Shown in pieces: positions 31,525-40,493 of a stretch of DNA of 64,000 bases. Position 1 is the first letter of the stretch. Every line of letters starts with the position of its first letter. The DNA lies in contig NZ_OY726398.1 in NCBI RefSeq assembly GCF_963378105.1, positions 2,046,001 to 2,110,000 of the forward strand, read 5' to 3'. The stretch comes from Mycolicibacter sp. MU0102. GTDB taxonomy: Bacteria; Actinomycetota; Actinomycetes; Mycobacteriales; Mycobacteriaceae. The notes below the pieces were generated by a model, which saw nothing but the letters and a program-made list of their open reading frames with translations, had not been told where the DNA came from and made no database searches. The translations under genes and the position numbers were made by a program.

Positions 31525-32279
31525 TGGCGTGGCCGGACGAAGAACAAGACGGCGTGCGCCTGCAGAAGGTGCTGTCGCAGGCCGGGGTCGCTTCGCGGCG
31601 GGTCGCCGAGCGGATGATCCGTGACGGCCGGGTCGAGGTGGACGGTCGGGTGGTGACCGAACTGGGCACCAGAGTGGACCCTGCCGCCTCGGTGATCCGA
31701 GTCGACGGAGCCCGGGTGACCGTCGATGACACCCGGGTCTACCTGGCGCTGAACAAGCCACGTGGAGTGCATTCGACCATGTCGGACGACCGCGGCCGGC
31801 CGTGCATCGGCGACTACGTCGAACACCGAGTTCGCGGTGACGCCAAGCTGTTTCACGTCGGGCGCCTCGATGCCGACACCGAGGGCCTGATGCTGCTGAC
31901 CAACGACGGCGAACTCGCGCACCGGCTGATGCACCCGTCGTATCAGGTACCCAAGACCTATATCGCCACCGTGGTGGGCACCATCCCCCGCGGTCTAGGC
32001 AAGAAGCTGCGCGAGGGTGTCGAACTCGACGACGGCCCGGCGAAGGTCGACGACTTCGCGGTGGTCGACACCGTGCCCGGCAAGTCGCTGGTGCGGGTCA
32101 CGCTGCACGAAGGCCGCAAGCGGATCGTGCGGCGGATGTTGGCTGCGGTCGGATTTCCGGTCCAGGAGTTGGTGCGCACCGATATCGGCTCGGTGGAGCT
32201 GGGGGAGCAGCGTCCCGGCAGCATCCGGGCGTTGACCCGCAAGGAAATCGGCGAGCTCTATGCGGCGGTGGGCCTGTGA
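31524..32279 (+). CDS. rluB: 23S rRNA pseudouridine synthase, RsuA/RluB family
   Basis: 251 residues. N-terminal S4 domain (VRLQKVLSQAGVASRRVAERMI) and RsuA-type catalytic domain with VGRLDADTEGLMLLTNDG containing the catalytic Asp. Probably modifies the 23S position equivalent to E. coli U2605. Coupled by overlap to scpB upstream and to cmk downstream (GTGA). Confidence 0.92.
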   Translation: MAWPDEEQDGVRLQKVLSQAGVASRRVAERMIRDGRVEVDGRVVTELGTRVDPAASVIRVDGARVTVDDTRVYLALNKPRGVHSTMSDDRGRPCIGDYVEHRVRGDAKLFHVGRLDADTEGLMLLTNDGELAHRLMHPSYQVPKTYIATVVGTIPRGLGKKLREGVELDDGPAKVDDFAVVDTVPGKSLVRVTLHEGRKRIVRRMLAAVGFPVQELVRTDIGSVELGEQRPGSIRALTRKEIGELYAAVGL

Positions 32280-32968
32280 GTGCGGGCGGCGCGGCAGTCG
32301 TCGCCATCGACGGGCCGGCCGGAACCGGAAAGTCCACCGTCGCAAGGGGATTGGCGGCGGCGCTGGGTTCGAGCTATCTGGACACCGGCGCGATGTACCG
32401 GGTCGTGACGCTGGCGGTACTGCGCTCTGGCGTCGCGCTTGATGACATCGACGGCATCGGCGCGGTCGCCCAGGGCGTCGAGGTCTCGGTGGACTCCCAA
32501 CCCGAGGGAGACCGCGCTTTTCTTGGCGACGAGGATGTTTCGCGAGAGATCCGCGGCGACGAGGTGACCAGCGCGGTATCGGCGGTGGCCGCGGTTCCCG
32601 CGGTGCGCACCCGGATGGTCGCGCTGCAGCAGCAGTTGGCCGCCCAAGGCGGCGGCGTGGTGGTGGAAGGCCGCGACGTGGGCACCGTGGTGCTGCCCGA
32701 CGCCGACGTGAAGATCTTCCTGACCGCTTCGGCCGAGACCCGGGCCCAGCGGCGCAATGACCAGAACATCGCAGCGGGGCTGCGCGACGATTACGCCGGC
32801 GTGCTGGCTGACGTGTTGCGCCGCGACGAGTTGGATTCCACGAGGGCGGTATCGCCGTTGCGGCCCGCCGACGACGCGGTGATCGTGGACACCGGAGACA
32901 TGACCCAGGAGCAGGTGATCGACCATCTGCGTGACCTGGTTGAGCAGCATTGCGGGGCGATCCGATGA
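32276..32968 (+). CDS. cmk: Cytidylate kinase
   Basis: 230 residues. Phosphorylates CMP and dCMP. P-loop AIDGPAGTGKSTVARGLA, then SYLDTGAMYR and VVEGRDVGTVVLPDADVKIFL, all cytidylate-kinase motifs. It overlaps rluB by 4 bp and der by 4 bp. Confidence 0.95.
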   Translation: MSAGGAAVVAIDGPAGTGKSTVARGLAAALGSSYLDTGAMYRVVTLAVLRSGVALDDIDGIGAVAQGVEVSVDSQPEGDRAFLGDEDVSREIRGDEVTSAVSAVAAVPAVRTRMVALQQQLAAQGGGVVVEGRDVGTVVLPDADVKIFLTASAETRAQRRNDQNIAAGLRDDYAGVLADVLRRDELDSTRAVSPLRPADDAVIVDTGDMTQEQVIDHLRDLVEQHCGAIR

Positions 32969-34371
32969 GTGACGGAACCTGGGTCGACGAAAGCGACTGG
33001 GAGATCGGCGAAGACGGCGGTTTCGACGATCTCGTCGAAGACTCCGGTCCGCCGCCGGTGGTGGCCGTGGTGGGCCGGCCCAACGTCGGCAAGTCGACGT
33101 TGGTCAACCGGATCCTGGGCCGGCGTGAAGCGGTGGTGCAGGACCTGCCCGGGGTGACCCGTGACCGGGTGTCCTACGACGCGCTGTGGACCGGCCGGCG
33201 CTTCGTGGTGCAGGACACCGGCGGCTGGGAACCCGACGCCAAGGGCCTGCAGCAGTTGGTGGCCGAGCAGGCCGCGGTGGCGATGCGTACCGCCGACGCG
33301 GTGATCCTGGTGGTGGACACGGTGGTCGGCGCCACCGCCGGCGACGAGGCCGCCGCGCGGATTCTGCGCCGGTCCGGCAAGCCGGTGTTCTTGGCCGCCA
33401 ACAAGGTTGACAGTGATCGGGCCGAGGCCGATGCGGCGGCACTGTGGTCGCTGGGGCTGGGCGAGCCGTTCACGGTCAGTGCGCTGCACGGCCGCGGCGT
33501 GGCCGACCTGCTGGATGAGGTGATCGCCAAGCTGCCCGAGGTGGCCGAAACCGCCGGCGGCGGAGGCGGTCCACGACGGGTGGCGTTGGTCGGCAAGCCC
33601 AACGTGGGCAAGAGTTCGCTGCTGAACCGGTTGGCCGGCGATGAGCGGTCGGTGGTGCACGACGTGGCCGGCACGACCGTCGACCCGGTCGACTCGCTGA
33701 TCGAGATGGACGGCAAGATCTGGCGTTTCGTCGACACCGCCGGGCTGCGCCGCAAGGTGGGGCAGGCCAGCGGGCACGAGTTCTACGCCTCGGTGCGCAC
33801 TCACGGGGCAATCGACGCCGCCGAAGTGGTGATCGTGCTGGTCGATTCGTCGTTGCCGCTGACCGAGCAGGATCAGCGGGTGATCTCGATGGTGGTCGAG
33901 GCGGGCCGGGCGGTGGTGCTGGCCTACAACAAGTGGGATCTGGTCGATGAGGACCGGCGTTACGTGCTGGACAAAGAGATCGATCGGGACATGGCCCGGC
34001 TGGCGTGGGCGCCGCGGGTGAACATTTCGGCGAAAACCGGTCGCGCGGTGCAGAAGTTGGTGCCGGCGCTGGAGACCTCGCTGGCCTCCTGGGACAAGCG
34101 GATCTCCACCGGTCAGCTCAACAACTGGCTCAAAGAGGTGGTTGCCGCGACCCCGCCGCCGGCGCGCGGCGGCCGCGCGCCGCGCATCCTGTTCGCCACC
34201 CAGGCGACGTCGCGTCCGCCGACGTTCGTGTTGTTCAGCTCGGGATTCCTGGAGGCCGGTTACCGCCGGTTCCTGGAGCGGCGACTGCGCGAGACGTTCG
34301 GATTCGAAGGCAGCCCGATCCGCATCAATGTGCGAGTGCGAGAAAAGCGTGGCCCCAAGCGTTCTCGCTGA
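32965..34371 (+). CDS. der: Ribosome-biogenesis GTPase Der (EngA)
   Basis: 468 residues with two GTPase domains and a C-terminal KH-like domain. Domain 1: GRPNVGKST, DTGGWE, NKVD. Domain 2: GKPNVGKSS, DTAGLR, NKWD. Needed for 50S assembly. ATG 32965 overlaps the cmk stop (ATGA). Last gene of the parA-scpA-scpB-rluB-cmk-der operon. Confidence 0.95.
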   Translation: MSDGTWVDESDWEIGEDGGFDDLVEDSGPPPVVAVVGRPNVGKSTLVNRILGRREAVVQDLPGVTRDRVSYDALWTGRRFVVQDTGGWEPDAKGLQQLVAEQAAVAMRTADAVILVVDTVVGATAGDEAAARILRRSGKPVFLAANKVDSDRAEADAAALWSLGLGEPFTVSALHGRGVADLLDEVIAKLPEVAETAGGGGGPRRVALVGKPNVGKSSLLNRLAGDERSVVHDVAGTTVDPVDSLIEMDGKIWRFVDTAGLRRKVGQASGHEFYASVRTHGAIDAAEVVIVLVDSSLPLTEQDQRVISMVVEAGRAVVLAYNKWDLVDEDRRYVLDKEIDRDMARLAWAPRVNISAKTGRAVQKLVPALETSLASWDKRISTGQLNNWLKEVVAATPPPARGGRAPRILFATQATSRPPTFVLFSSGFLEAGYRRFLERRLRETFGFEGSPIRINVRVREKRGPKRSR

Positions 34372-34380
34372 CTTCTTGAG

Positions 34381-34815
34381 CTAGCCGGACTTAGTCAGCT
34401 GGAAGTCCCACTGCCCGACCACCCCGCCCGCCGGTCCTCGACCGCACGGTTCCAGGGTGGCGGTGGTCCATTGGCCGGCCAGCGTCGCCGCGTCGAAGCT
34501 GACCGTCTTGGACACCGGCAGCGGGGTGTGATCCACCGGGCAGTCCATGCTGCCCCGCCCGCTGTACTCCCAGCGGCCACCGTTGAGATGAAACTCCGCG
34601 TTCTGCAGCCAGCGTTCCGCGTTGACGGTGGTGCAGGTCGCGCCGCACGGGGTGAACGTCCACGTCGCCTCTCGCTGCGACGGGCCGTGCTGGGCGGTGA
34701 AGGAGTACGGGCCTGACGGCACCTCCGGGGCGGCCTGAGCCTCCGGCAGTGCTCCGAGGGCGAACAGCAGCCCGCAGACAGCACCAACAGCCCGCTTTCC
34801 GGATATGCCGTTCAT
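34381..34815 (-). CDS. Small secreted mycobacterial protein, paralogue of the 21.9-kb gene
   Basis: 144 residues with signal peptide (MNGISGKRAVGAVCGLLFALGALPEAQA) and a beta-rich domain with TWTFTPCGATC, later DCPV and EPCGRG, giving four cysteines and likely two disulfides. It shares its outline with the protein at 21890-22255 (GxYxxT, CGxxC, then FDxxxLAGxW/F). Function unknown. Convergent with der. Confidence 0.75.
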   Translation of the reverse strand: MNGISGKRAVGAVCGLLFALGALPEAQAAPEVPSGPYSFTAQHGPSQREATWTFTPCGATCTTVNAERWLQNAEFHLNGGRWEYSGRGSMDCPVDHTPLPVSKTVSFDAATLAGQWTTATLEPCGRGPAGGVVGQWDFQLTKSG

Positions 34816-34875
34816 CGCCTCACCTCTCCGCTGGGCTGCCTTAGCCCTGCGCACGATCAGCGTAGGGTGCTGCAG

Positions 34876-35658
34876 ATGTCGGTATCGCAGATGGTGTTGA
34901 TCCTGCTGGCAGGGGTGGGCGCCGGGGCGATCAATGCCCTGGTCGGCTCGGGGACACTGATCACCTTCCCGACCCTGGTGACGCTGGGATTTGCCCCGCT
35001 TACCGCGACGATCTCCAATGCGATCGGCCTGGTGGCCGGCGGCATCTCCAGCACCTGGGCCTACCGCCGCGAACTGCGCGGTCAGTGGGATCGGCTGCGC
35101 TGGCAGATACCGGGATCGCTGCTGGGCGCGGTGCTCGGCGCGTATCTGCTGCTGCACCTGCCCGAGAGCGTGTTCAACCGAATCGTGCCGGCCCTGTTGG
35201 TCGGCGCCCTGGCGTTGGTGGTGATCGGGCCGAAGATCCAGGCCGTGGCGCAGCGCCGCGCGGCGGCCGAGGGCCGCTCGACCGACCAGCTCAGCGGTGG
35301 CCGGCTGACGGCATTGGTGGTCGGCACCTTCGTCGTCGGTGTGTACGGCGGTTATTTCGCTGCGGCCCAAGGAATTCTGCTGGTCGGTGTGATGGGGGTG
35401 CTGCTGCCCGAGTCGATGCAGCGGATGAACGCCGCGAAGAACCTGCTGGTGTTGATCGTCAACGTGGTCGCCGCCGTGGCCTACATCGTGACGGCGTTCG
35501 ACCGGATCAGTTGGCCGGCAGCCGGATTGATCGCCGTCGGTTCGCTGATCGGGGGATATCTGGGCGGTCACTATGGGCGCCGGTTGTCCCCGAACGCGCT
35601 GCGCGTGGTGATCCTGGTGGTCGGTCTGATCGGGCTGTATCGGCTGTTGTCGGTCTAG
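34876..35658 (+). CDS. TauE/SafE-family membrane permease
   Basis: 260 residues with about seven to eight transmembrane helices and the two-fold repeated pattern of TauE/SafE proteins (GAINALVGSGTLITFPTLVTLGFAPLTATISNAIGL; ...GYFAAAQGILLVGVMGVLL). Members export or import sulfite, sulfonates or other anions across the membrane. ATG 34876 is favoured over GTG 34867 because AGGG lies about 8 nt upstream. Substrate cannot be predicted. Confidence 0.85.
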   Translation: MSVSQMVLILLAGVGAGAINALVGSGTLITFPTLVTLGFAPLTATISNAIGLVAGGISSTWAYRRELRGQWDRLRWQIPGSLLGAVLGAYLLLHLPESVFNRIVPALLVGALALVVIGPKIQAVAQRRAAAEGRSTDQLSGGRLTALVVGTFVVGVYGGYFAAAQGILLVGVMGVLLPESMQRMNAAKNLLVLIVNVVAAVAYIVTAFDRISWPAAGLIAVGSLIGGYLGGHYGRRLSPNALRVVILVVGLIGLYRLLSV

Positions 35659-35663
35659 CCGGT

Positions 35664-37352
35664 TCAGGCGGGGTTCTGCCTGCGCCACCGCTCCCAGCGG
35701 CTGCGCGGTGCCCGGGCCGAGGCCATCACTTCATTCATCGACGCGGCGTGCGGGTGCTCCGGCTGTTCGGGCGCCTTCGGCGTCACCACCGCAGGCTCGC
35801 TGCCTTCCCACCAGACCGGTTGCAGCAGTGCCGAAACCACCGGAATAGCGTGCCCGACGCTCTTGCGTCCCCAATGACAGGCTCGGTCGATGGTGGCCGC
35901 CGAGGGCGCCAGGTTGACCGGTGACAGCGTGGGGGAGAACCGGACCAGATGGTCGGCGTAGGGCGCGTTGCGCACCATCTGCAACTGGATCGCCTGGGTG
36001 ATCGGTACCAGCCACAGGTGCTTGGGGTCCCACTGCGGGTGGAAACAGTCGAAGGCCAGATAGCAGGCGTTGCGGGTGCCCAGCCGGCCGTCCCGGACTC
36101 GTTTCCAGGCCAGCTCCAGGGGCACATTGCTGGCCGCGCCACCGTCGACCAGTGCGCCGACGTCGTTGTCGGCCAGTAGCGCGTCGAACAGCGGCTCCAT
36201 GGCCGGGTCTTTGGGCTCGTGATGCAGCACCCCGGGGATCGCCGACGAGAACGACGCTGCGTCAACGACATTGACGTCGCGGTCCGGGTTGTCGCCGCCG
36301 ATCACGATCGGGGTCACCACCCGCGGGTCGATGAACGCGGCCGTCTGCCACATCCGCGTCGCCACCTGCGGGCCCAGGCCGATCGACAGATACGGGAAGG
36401 ACCGCAGCTGCAGGCCGGCCAGGCGCTGGTTGCGGTAGCGCCCCGGCAGCGCCGCAAACGGCTGGCGGCGCACGCCGGCCACCACGGCATCGAACGGGAT
36501 GGCCAGATCCGACATCTTCATGGGCGCGCCGTCGTCGCGGCGGAACATCGCGTCGGCGAAAAGATCGAAGTTCAAGGAGAACACACCGGTCAGGCCGTGG
36601 CGGCGGCGCAGCCGCTCGGGCCCCAGGATGGCGCGGAACGACACCGTCTTGGCCCACTCGATGTATTCGTGGATGGGCACCGGCAGGGTGCGGCTGACGA
36701 CTGAGCCCAGGATGGAACCGAACGAGGACCCGATCAGGTAGTCGGGCACCGCCCCGGATTCCAGTAGGGCTTCCATGCCGCCGATGTAGACGAAGCCGGC
36801 GCCGCCTCCACCACCGAGGACGGTGACCAGCTTCTTGTGGCCCACCTCGGCGTCGAGCTCGGCCAGGGAGAAGTCGTTGCCGTGGCGTTCGGCCAGCAGG
36901 CGGCGCTGCTCGTCCTGCTCGGCGGTCAGCGCGCCCAGGGTGTCGCGGGCGGCGACCAATGCCATCACCGGGTCGCGTTCCTCGCGCAGCGGGCCGCGCA
37001 GGGCGTCGGCCACCTTGGCCCGCCAGCCGGCCAGTTCCGCGCCGACCGAGACGTCACCGCGGCCGCGGGCGCCGCCCGGGCCGGCGGCACCGGGCTCGAA
37101 GTCGTCGAGCCGGGCGAAGTTGAGCAGATACCGCAGCCGGCGCAGCTGCTCGGCGCTCAGCACGTCGGGCCGGCGCAGCGTGTGCCGGATGAGGCGATTT
37201 TCCATCTTCTGCAGCAGCAAGATGGTGTCGCCGGTGTCGACGACGTCGACAACTTCGTCGGTGACGGCGGGGTCGCCGCTGGTCTCGGGGATGTCTATGG
37301 GGTCCGTGGGGTCGGGCATGGCCGACCACTGCTGCGAGGGGGGAAGCTGCAT
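35664..37352 (-). CDS. Patatin-like phospholipase
   Basis: 562 residues. The patatin domain (about 180-420) has the oxyanion loop GGGGGAGFVYIGG, nucleophile elbow GSSFGS and the catalytic Asp in DGGAASN. A long N-terminal helical region and a C-terminal basic tail (RSRWERWRRQNPA) flank it. Such enzymes hydrolyse acyl esters of membrane lipids. No signal peptide. The start at ATG 37352 follows an AGGA by about 11 nt; ATG 37319 is possible. Convergent with the TauE gene. Confidence 0.85.
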   Translation of the reverse strand: MQLPPSQQWSAMPDPTDPIDIPETSGDPAVTDEVVDVVDTGDTILLLQKMENRLIRHTLRRPDVLSAEQLRRLRYLLNFARLDDFEPGAAGPGGARGRGDVSVGAELAGWRAKVADALRGPLREERDPVMALVAARDTLGALTAEQDEQRRLLAERHGNDFSLAELDAEVGHKKLVTVLGGGGGAGFVYIGGMEALLESGAVPDYLIGSSFGSILGSVVSRTLPVPIHEYIEWAKTVSFRAILGPERLRRRHGLTGVFSLNFDLFADAMFRRDDGAPMKMSDLAIPFDAVVAGVRRQPFAALPGRYRNQRLAGLQLRSFPYLSIGLGPQVATRMWQTAAFIDPRVVTPIVIGGDNPDRDVNVVDAASFSSAIPGVLHHEPKDPAMEPLFDALLADNDVGALVDGGAASNVPLELAWKRVRDGRLGTRNACYLAFDCFHPQWDPKHLWLVPITQAIQLQMVRNAPYADHLVRFSPTLSPVNLAPSAATIDRACHWGRKSVGHAIPVVSALLQPVWWEGSEPAVVTPKAPEQPEHPHAASMNEVMASARAPRSRWERWRRQNPA

Positions 37353-37503
37353 AAGTGGTGGTTCCTGAGGGGTAGTCGCGCTGCCGAGGGGAGGCAGTCC
37401 CGCGTGGCGAGCCTACGCGGTCGAGGTGTCGTCACGCGGATTCGGGACAGTCGCGGGCGTGCGGTAGCATTTCGACCTGCTGCCGGAGTTGTTGCGGCGG
37501 CGG

Positions 37504-37577
37504 CGGGCTGTGGCGCAGTTTGGTAGCGCACTTGACTGGGGGTCAAGTGGTCGCAGGTTCAAATCCTGTCAGCCCGA
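37504..37577 (+). tRNA. tRNA-Pro (anticodon GGG)
   Basis: Acceptor arms CGGGCTG and CAGCCCG pair fully; the anticodon arm CTTGA-CTGGGGG-TCAAG gives anticodon GGG; the T arm CGCAGGTTCAAATCCTGTC is standard; discriminator A at 37577, CCA not encoded. A -10-like TAGCAT lies at 37465-37470. Its 3' half served as an integration site (see repeats). Confidence 0.96.
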
Positions 37578-37582
37578 CAGAG
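37552..37582 (+). repeat. attL-like copy: 3' end of tRNA-Pro
   Basis: 31 bp covering the T arm, acceptor 3' strand and 5 bp beyond. It matches 38119-38149 at 28 of 31 positions, including an uninterrupted 18-bp block CGCAGGTTCAAATCCTGT and the terminal CGACAGAG. tRNA 3' ends are the usual attB sites of tyrosine integrases. Confidence 0.8.
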
Positions 37583-37737
37583 TTTTAGCAGTTCAGACGT
37601 CTAATTGACGTCGACGGTCTGACCGCCCCAAAAAGGGTTTACGGCAACTGATACGGCAACAAGCGTCTAAATGCGCAGGTAGCTTGTGGTCATGCGCAAG
37701 CGGCACAAGGGCAAGGGCCCAGTGCGGATATCAACCA

Positions 37738-38049
37738 CGATCTTGCGGGCGGGGCCACATCGTGAAGACTTTCGCGCCCGACGTCGAGGTGATCTGCGTT
37801 CAGCCGGCTTGGGCACCAGCGATGACACAGTCGGGGCACCAACGCCGCGCGGTGACCACCGACTCGACCGATACCATCGCCGACGCCGTTACCGGCCGCT
37901 TTCCCCTCCCGGCCGTTCTGTCTGATCTGCTCCTGGTCGCTGACGACGCGGTTCTGGTCCGCGAGGCCTCTCATCGCTGGGATCGGATGCTCCTCGAGCA
38001 CGCCGGTCTGGTCGTTGAGCCGGCGGCCGCACTCGGCCTCGTTGGGACG
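37738..38049 (+). pseudogene. Fragment of a PLP-dependent threonine/serine dehydratase-like enzyme
   Basis: The frame starting around GTG 37762 encodes KTFAPDVEVICVQPAWAPAM...DTIADAVTGRFPLPAVLSDLLLVADDAVLVREA...LLEHAGLVVEPAAALGLVG, which resembles the second half of fold-type II threonine dehydratases. The N-terminal half with the PLP lysine is missing and the frame then runs into the second tRNA-end repeat. It is therefore a truncated gene carried within the element scar. Family recognition is from memory and moderately sure. Confidence 0.6.
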
Positions 38050-38118
38050 AGTGGCGGCAGCCCAGAAGTGCTGTTAACTTTCTGGCATGGGTTCGGTGCC
38101 GATCAACTCCGCGACGGC

Positions 38119-38149
38119 CGCAGGTTCAAATCCTGTAGGCGCGACAGAG
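38119..38149 (+). repeat. attR-like copy of the tRNA-Pro 3' end
   Basis: Partner of the repeat at 37552-37582, 567 bp downstream. The three differences all fall in the acceptor strand (AGGCGC in place of CAGCCC), so this copy would no longer form a functional acceptor stem. No tRNA 5' half is present. Confidence 0.8.
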
Positions 38150-38219
38150 GTCAAAGGGTAGGGCGACGGTAACCGCGCCAGCCGGCGACCGTCGTTCGAT
38201 GGGGGCTACTCGAACGTCC

Positions 38220-38696
38220 ATGGCGAACGAAGAACAACTCCGGCAGATAGCCAGGGACGTATTCCCGGATTGGTCGCGGCCGCCCAGGATCGTGGTTGAG
38301 CAGATCGGCGAGCTGGTTAGGCGATGGCCGGTTGAAGGCTTCGCCCGCGAGAAGCTGCCAGATCAGCGGTGCCGTCTTGTGTGGATCGACAGGCAGACGA
38401 TCGGACAGTTGGTCTATATCGCCGACGCTGCGGAGGAGCAGGATCTGGCTGCGGTGATCCGGCCCCTGAGTCAGGTCGCTGGGGTCGACGTCAAAGCCTT
38501 TGGTTCGGCGGACGGTTTCGGGGAGCGGACGTACCGGCGTGCAATGCGGGTGCACTTCGCATTGGGGGATCCGATCGAGGTCGACACGACCCAACACACG
38601 AACGACAGTCTTCGTGCTCATGCCGACCGGTTCATCGATCGGGTATTGGACGCACTGGCGGGCGTACCCGCCGGGGAACAGGTGCCGTCTCGGTAG
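38220..38696 (+). CDS. Hypothetical protein in the tRNA-Pro accessory region
   Basis: 158 residues from ATG 38220 (an earlier ATG at 38199 would add 7). Soluble, acidic, no signal peptide and no motif that I recognise; W-rich N-terminal part (DVFPDW, RRWPVEG, RLVWID) and a helical C-terminus. Codon use looks like the host. It begins 70 bp after the attR-like repeat. Function unknown. Confidence 0.6.
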   Translation: MANEEQLRQIARDVFPDWSRPPRIVVEQIGELVRRWPVEGFAREKLPDQRCRLVWIDRQTIGQLVYIADAAEEQDLAAVIRPLSQVAGVDVKAFGSADGFGERTYRRAMRVHFALGDPIEVDTTQHTNDSLRAHADRFIDRVLDALAGVPAGEQVPSR

Positions 38697-38974
38697 AGGA
38701 CCGCTGCCAGAGTCACTTCTTGGTCTGAGGCGACGCCGCCGCCGGCGGCGGCAATCCGGACATCGCGGTCTACCGGTTTATCCCGAGCTTGCTGCTGCTC
38801 TGGCCTGCCATGCCGAAGCGAAGTGCCAGCTCGCGCAGGCCGACCGGGGAGACCCGCAGGACGGGGGAGGTCATGGGGGAACTGTATTAGTGAATGACGG
38901 CTTGCAAAATCCACTGTCGGCGCGCGGGAGTGGTGAGAGGTGATTGGCTCGCTGTCGCGGCGGGTGCGGCATCG
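38697..38974. other. Stretch without a convincing gene
   Basis: 278 bp. No frame here has a start, ribosome site and codon pattern that look real. The minus-strand frame 38618-38914 overlaps the preceding gene and has a low-complexity translation. It may be decayed sequence of the accessory region. Confidence 0.5.
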
Positions 38975-39540
38975 TTAACGAGACATCTCGTCGGCCACTT
39001 CTTCAGCCGATGCCGGCCGCAGATCCCATGCCTCCAGCGACACGCAGATCGACCGCTTGCTGGATCGGCGCTCTGCCGTATGGGTGTGACCGTGAAGTAG
39101 CCATTTCCCTAGGTCCGGCAGCATGTACTGGTCGAATTCCGTGCGCGACAACCTGTCCGGGGTACCGGCGTACGGGAAGTGGCTGAGCAGGATGCCCTGG
39201 CCGCCGATTTTCGTCCGCGCCACCTGCTGCACGCTCGCGAACACGGCCGAGTAGTTGGCGAAGTGCCGCTGCGCGCCACGGAATATCGGGTGGACCGGGT
39301 CGTGGTTGCCGGTGATGAGGTGCATCGGCACCCGCAGCGCGGCCAGCTGCTCCAACGCCGTCTCCATACTGGCCACGCCGCCAGCGCAGATGTCGCCGAG
39401 CACCCACAGTGTGTCGGTCTCGTGATCGAGCTCGCAGAGCGCTGCCATCACCGCGGCGTCATGCGCGGTCACGCTGTCGAAGCCGCGCAGGTCTGCGAGC
39501 CCGGGTGCGCGAGATGCAGGTCGGCAGTGAAGAAGTCCAC
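38975..39540 (-). pseudogene. Metallophosphoesterase, frameshifted near its 5' end
   Basis: The long part (GTG 39472 to 38975) has the calcineurin-like motifs VLGDI, TGNHD, LSHFPY and LLHGHTH. The missing first motif is upstream in another frame: VDFFTADLHLAHPG starting at GTG 39540 contains the metal-binding D-x-H. The two frames join if one G is added to the CCCGGG at 39500-39505. So a one-base deletion separates the first motif from the rest; it is either a real mutation or a sequencing error. Without the first motif the enzyme would be inactive. Confidence 0.78.
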
Positions 39541-39663
39541 AACGGTGATGATGGCACTGTGCGGCGACAGGGGCCGATCCGTTCGCCCCCGGATCAATCC
39601 TCGTGACACGCTTGCGCGGTCGAAGGCTGCACTGGTGTTACCTGAATTGGATGGAGAGGCGCG

Positions 39664-40329
39664 TTGCAGATCGCTTGTTGGCGGGTCGTCCTTGTTCTCG
39701 CACTGCTTCTCGGCGTGGGCCTGCCGGTTTCTCCACCCGCGGCCGCCATGGTGATCTTGGGCGGTGGGGCAGCCATTGTGGTCGACGGCAACAACTACTG
39801 CACGCTGACCACGATCGGACGTGATCGGGCCGGTGACGTGGTGGGCTTCACCGGAGCGGTGTGCGGCGGGCCAGGAGCTGCCGTCGCGGTAGCGGGTGTA
39901 GGCACGACCGTGGGCACCGTCGTGGCCGCTAACGGCGACCTTCGCTACGCGGTGATCAAGTTCGATGTGCCCGAATTGATCCCGGTGTCGGACTACGCCG
40001 GCGTTGTGGTCAACGGCTTAGGCCCAGATCCGCAGTTCGATTCCGCGGTGTGCAAATGGGGACCCGCCACCCCTGGCCTCTGTGGTCGCATCACTACGCC
40101 GTTCGGGCCGCGCGTGAACCTGTTGGCGCAATTCGACCCTGGTGATGCGGGCGCTCCGGTCACCATGGACGGCCTGCTGGTCGGCATGGTCTACGCGGGC
40201 GGCATGACCCTGGGCACCAAATATTCGCTTCCGAGGCCGCTTACGTACTTGACGAAGTTCAACGCGATCCTGGATGACGTCAACGCCGGCGACGGGCCGG
40301 GCAGTGGATTCGTCCCGATCGGAAGCTGA
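39664..40329 (+). CDS. Secreted chymotrypsin-fold protein with a lost catalytic triad (copy 1)
   Basis: 221 residues. Signal peptide to about residue 28 (LVLALLLGVGLPVSPPAAA), then a domain resembling the streptogrisin-like/Rv1815-like S1 fold. The usual TAGHC is TGAVC (Val66), the Asp before YAVI is Arg94, and GDSGGPV is GDAGAPV (Ala162). Cysteine pairs 46/67 and 130/140 match the fold's disulfides. TTG 39664 is the start, with GGAGAGG just upstream. A close paralogue lies at 42798-43457, and a PGRS protein between them. Likely a binding or scaffold protein outside the membrane rather than a protease. Confidence 0.75.
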   Translation: MQIACWRVVLVLALLLGVGLPVSPPAAAMVILGGGAAIVVDGNNYCTLTTIGRDRAGDVVGFTGAVCGGPGAAVAVAGVGTTVGTVVAANGDLRYAVIKFDVPELIPVSDYAGVVVNGLGPDPQFDSAVCKWGPATPGLCGRITTPFGPRVNLLAQFDPGDAGAPVTMDGLLVGMVYAGGMTLGTKYSLPRPLTYLTKFNAILDDVNAGDGPGSGFVPIGS

Positions 40330-40493
40330 GCGCGACGGTCCGCGGAGCTTTTGCTGAGGCGTCGACACAGGTTCTACGCGGGCGTCGGCCTAGACGAAAA
40401 CTGGCCCAATCCGTGCAGCTCAGCAACGCTTTCTTGCTTTTCCGCGTCTATTCTCGAATGGCGGTTCACTAACTTCCGTGGTAGACACGCGGG

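Noticed and set aside
38119..38149. Second tRNA gene
   Set aside because: Only the T arm and a mutated acceptor strand are present; no D arm or anticodon arm precedes it.
38618..38914. Minus-strand gene in the accessory gap
   Set aside because: It overlaps the plus-strand gene, has no ribosome site and a low-complexity translation.
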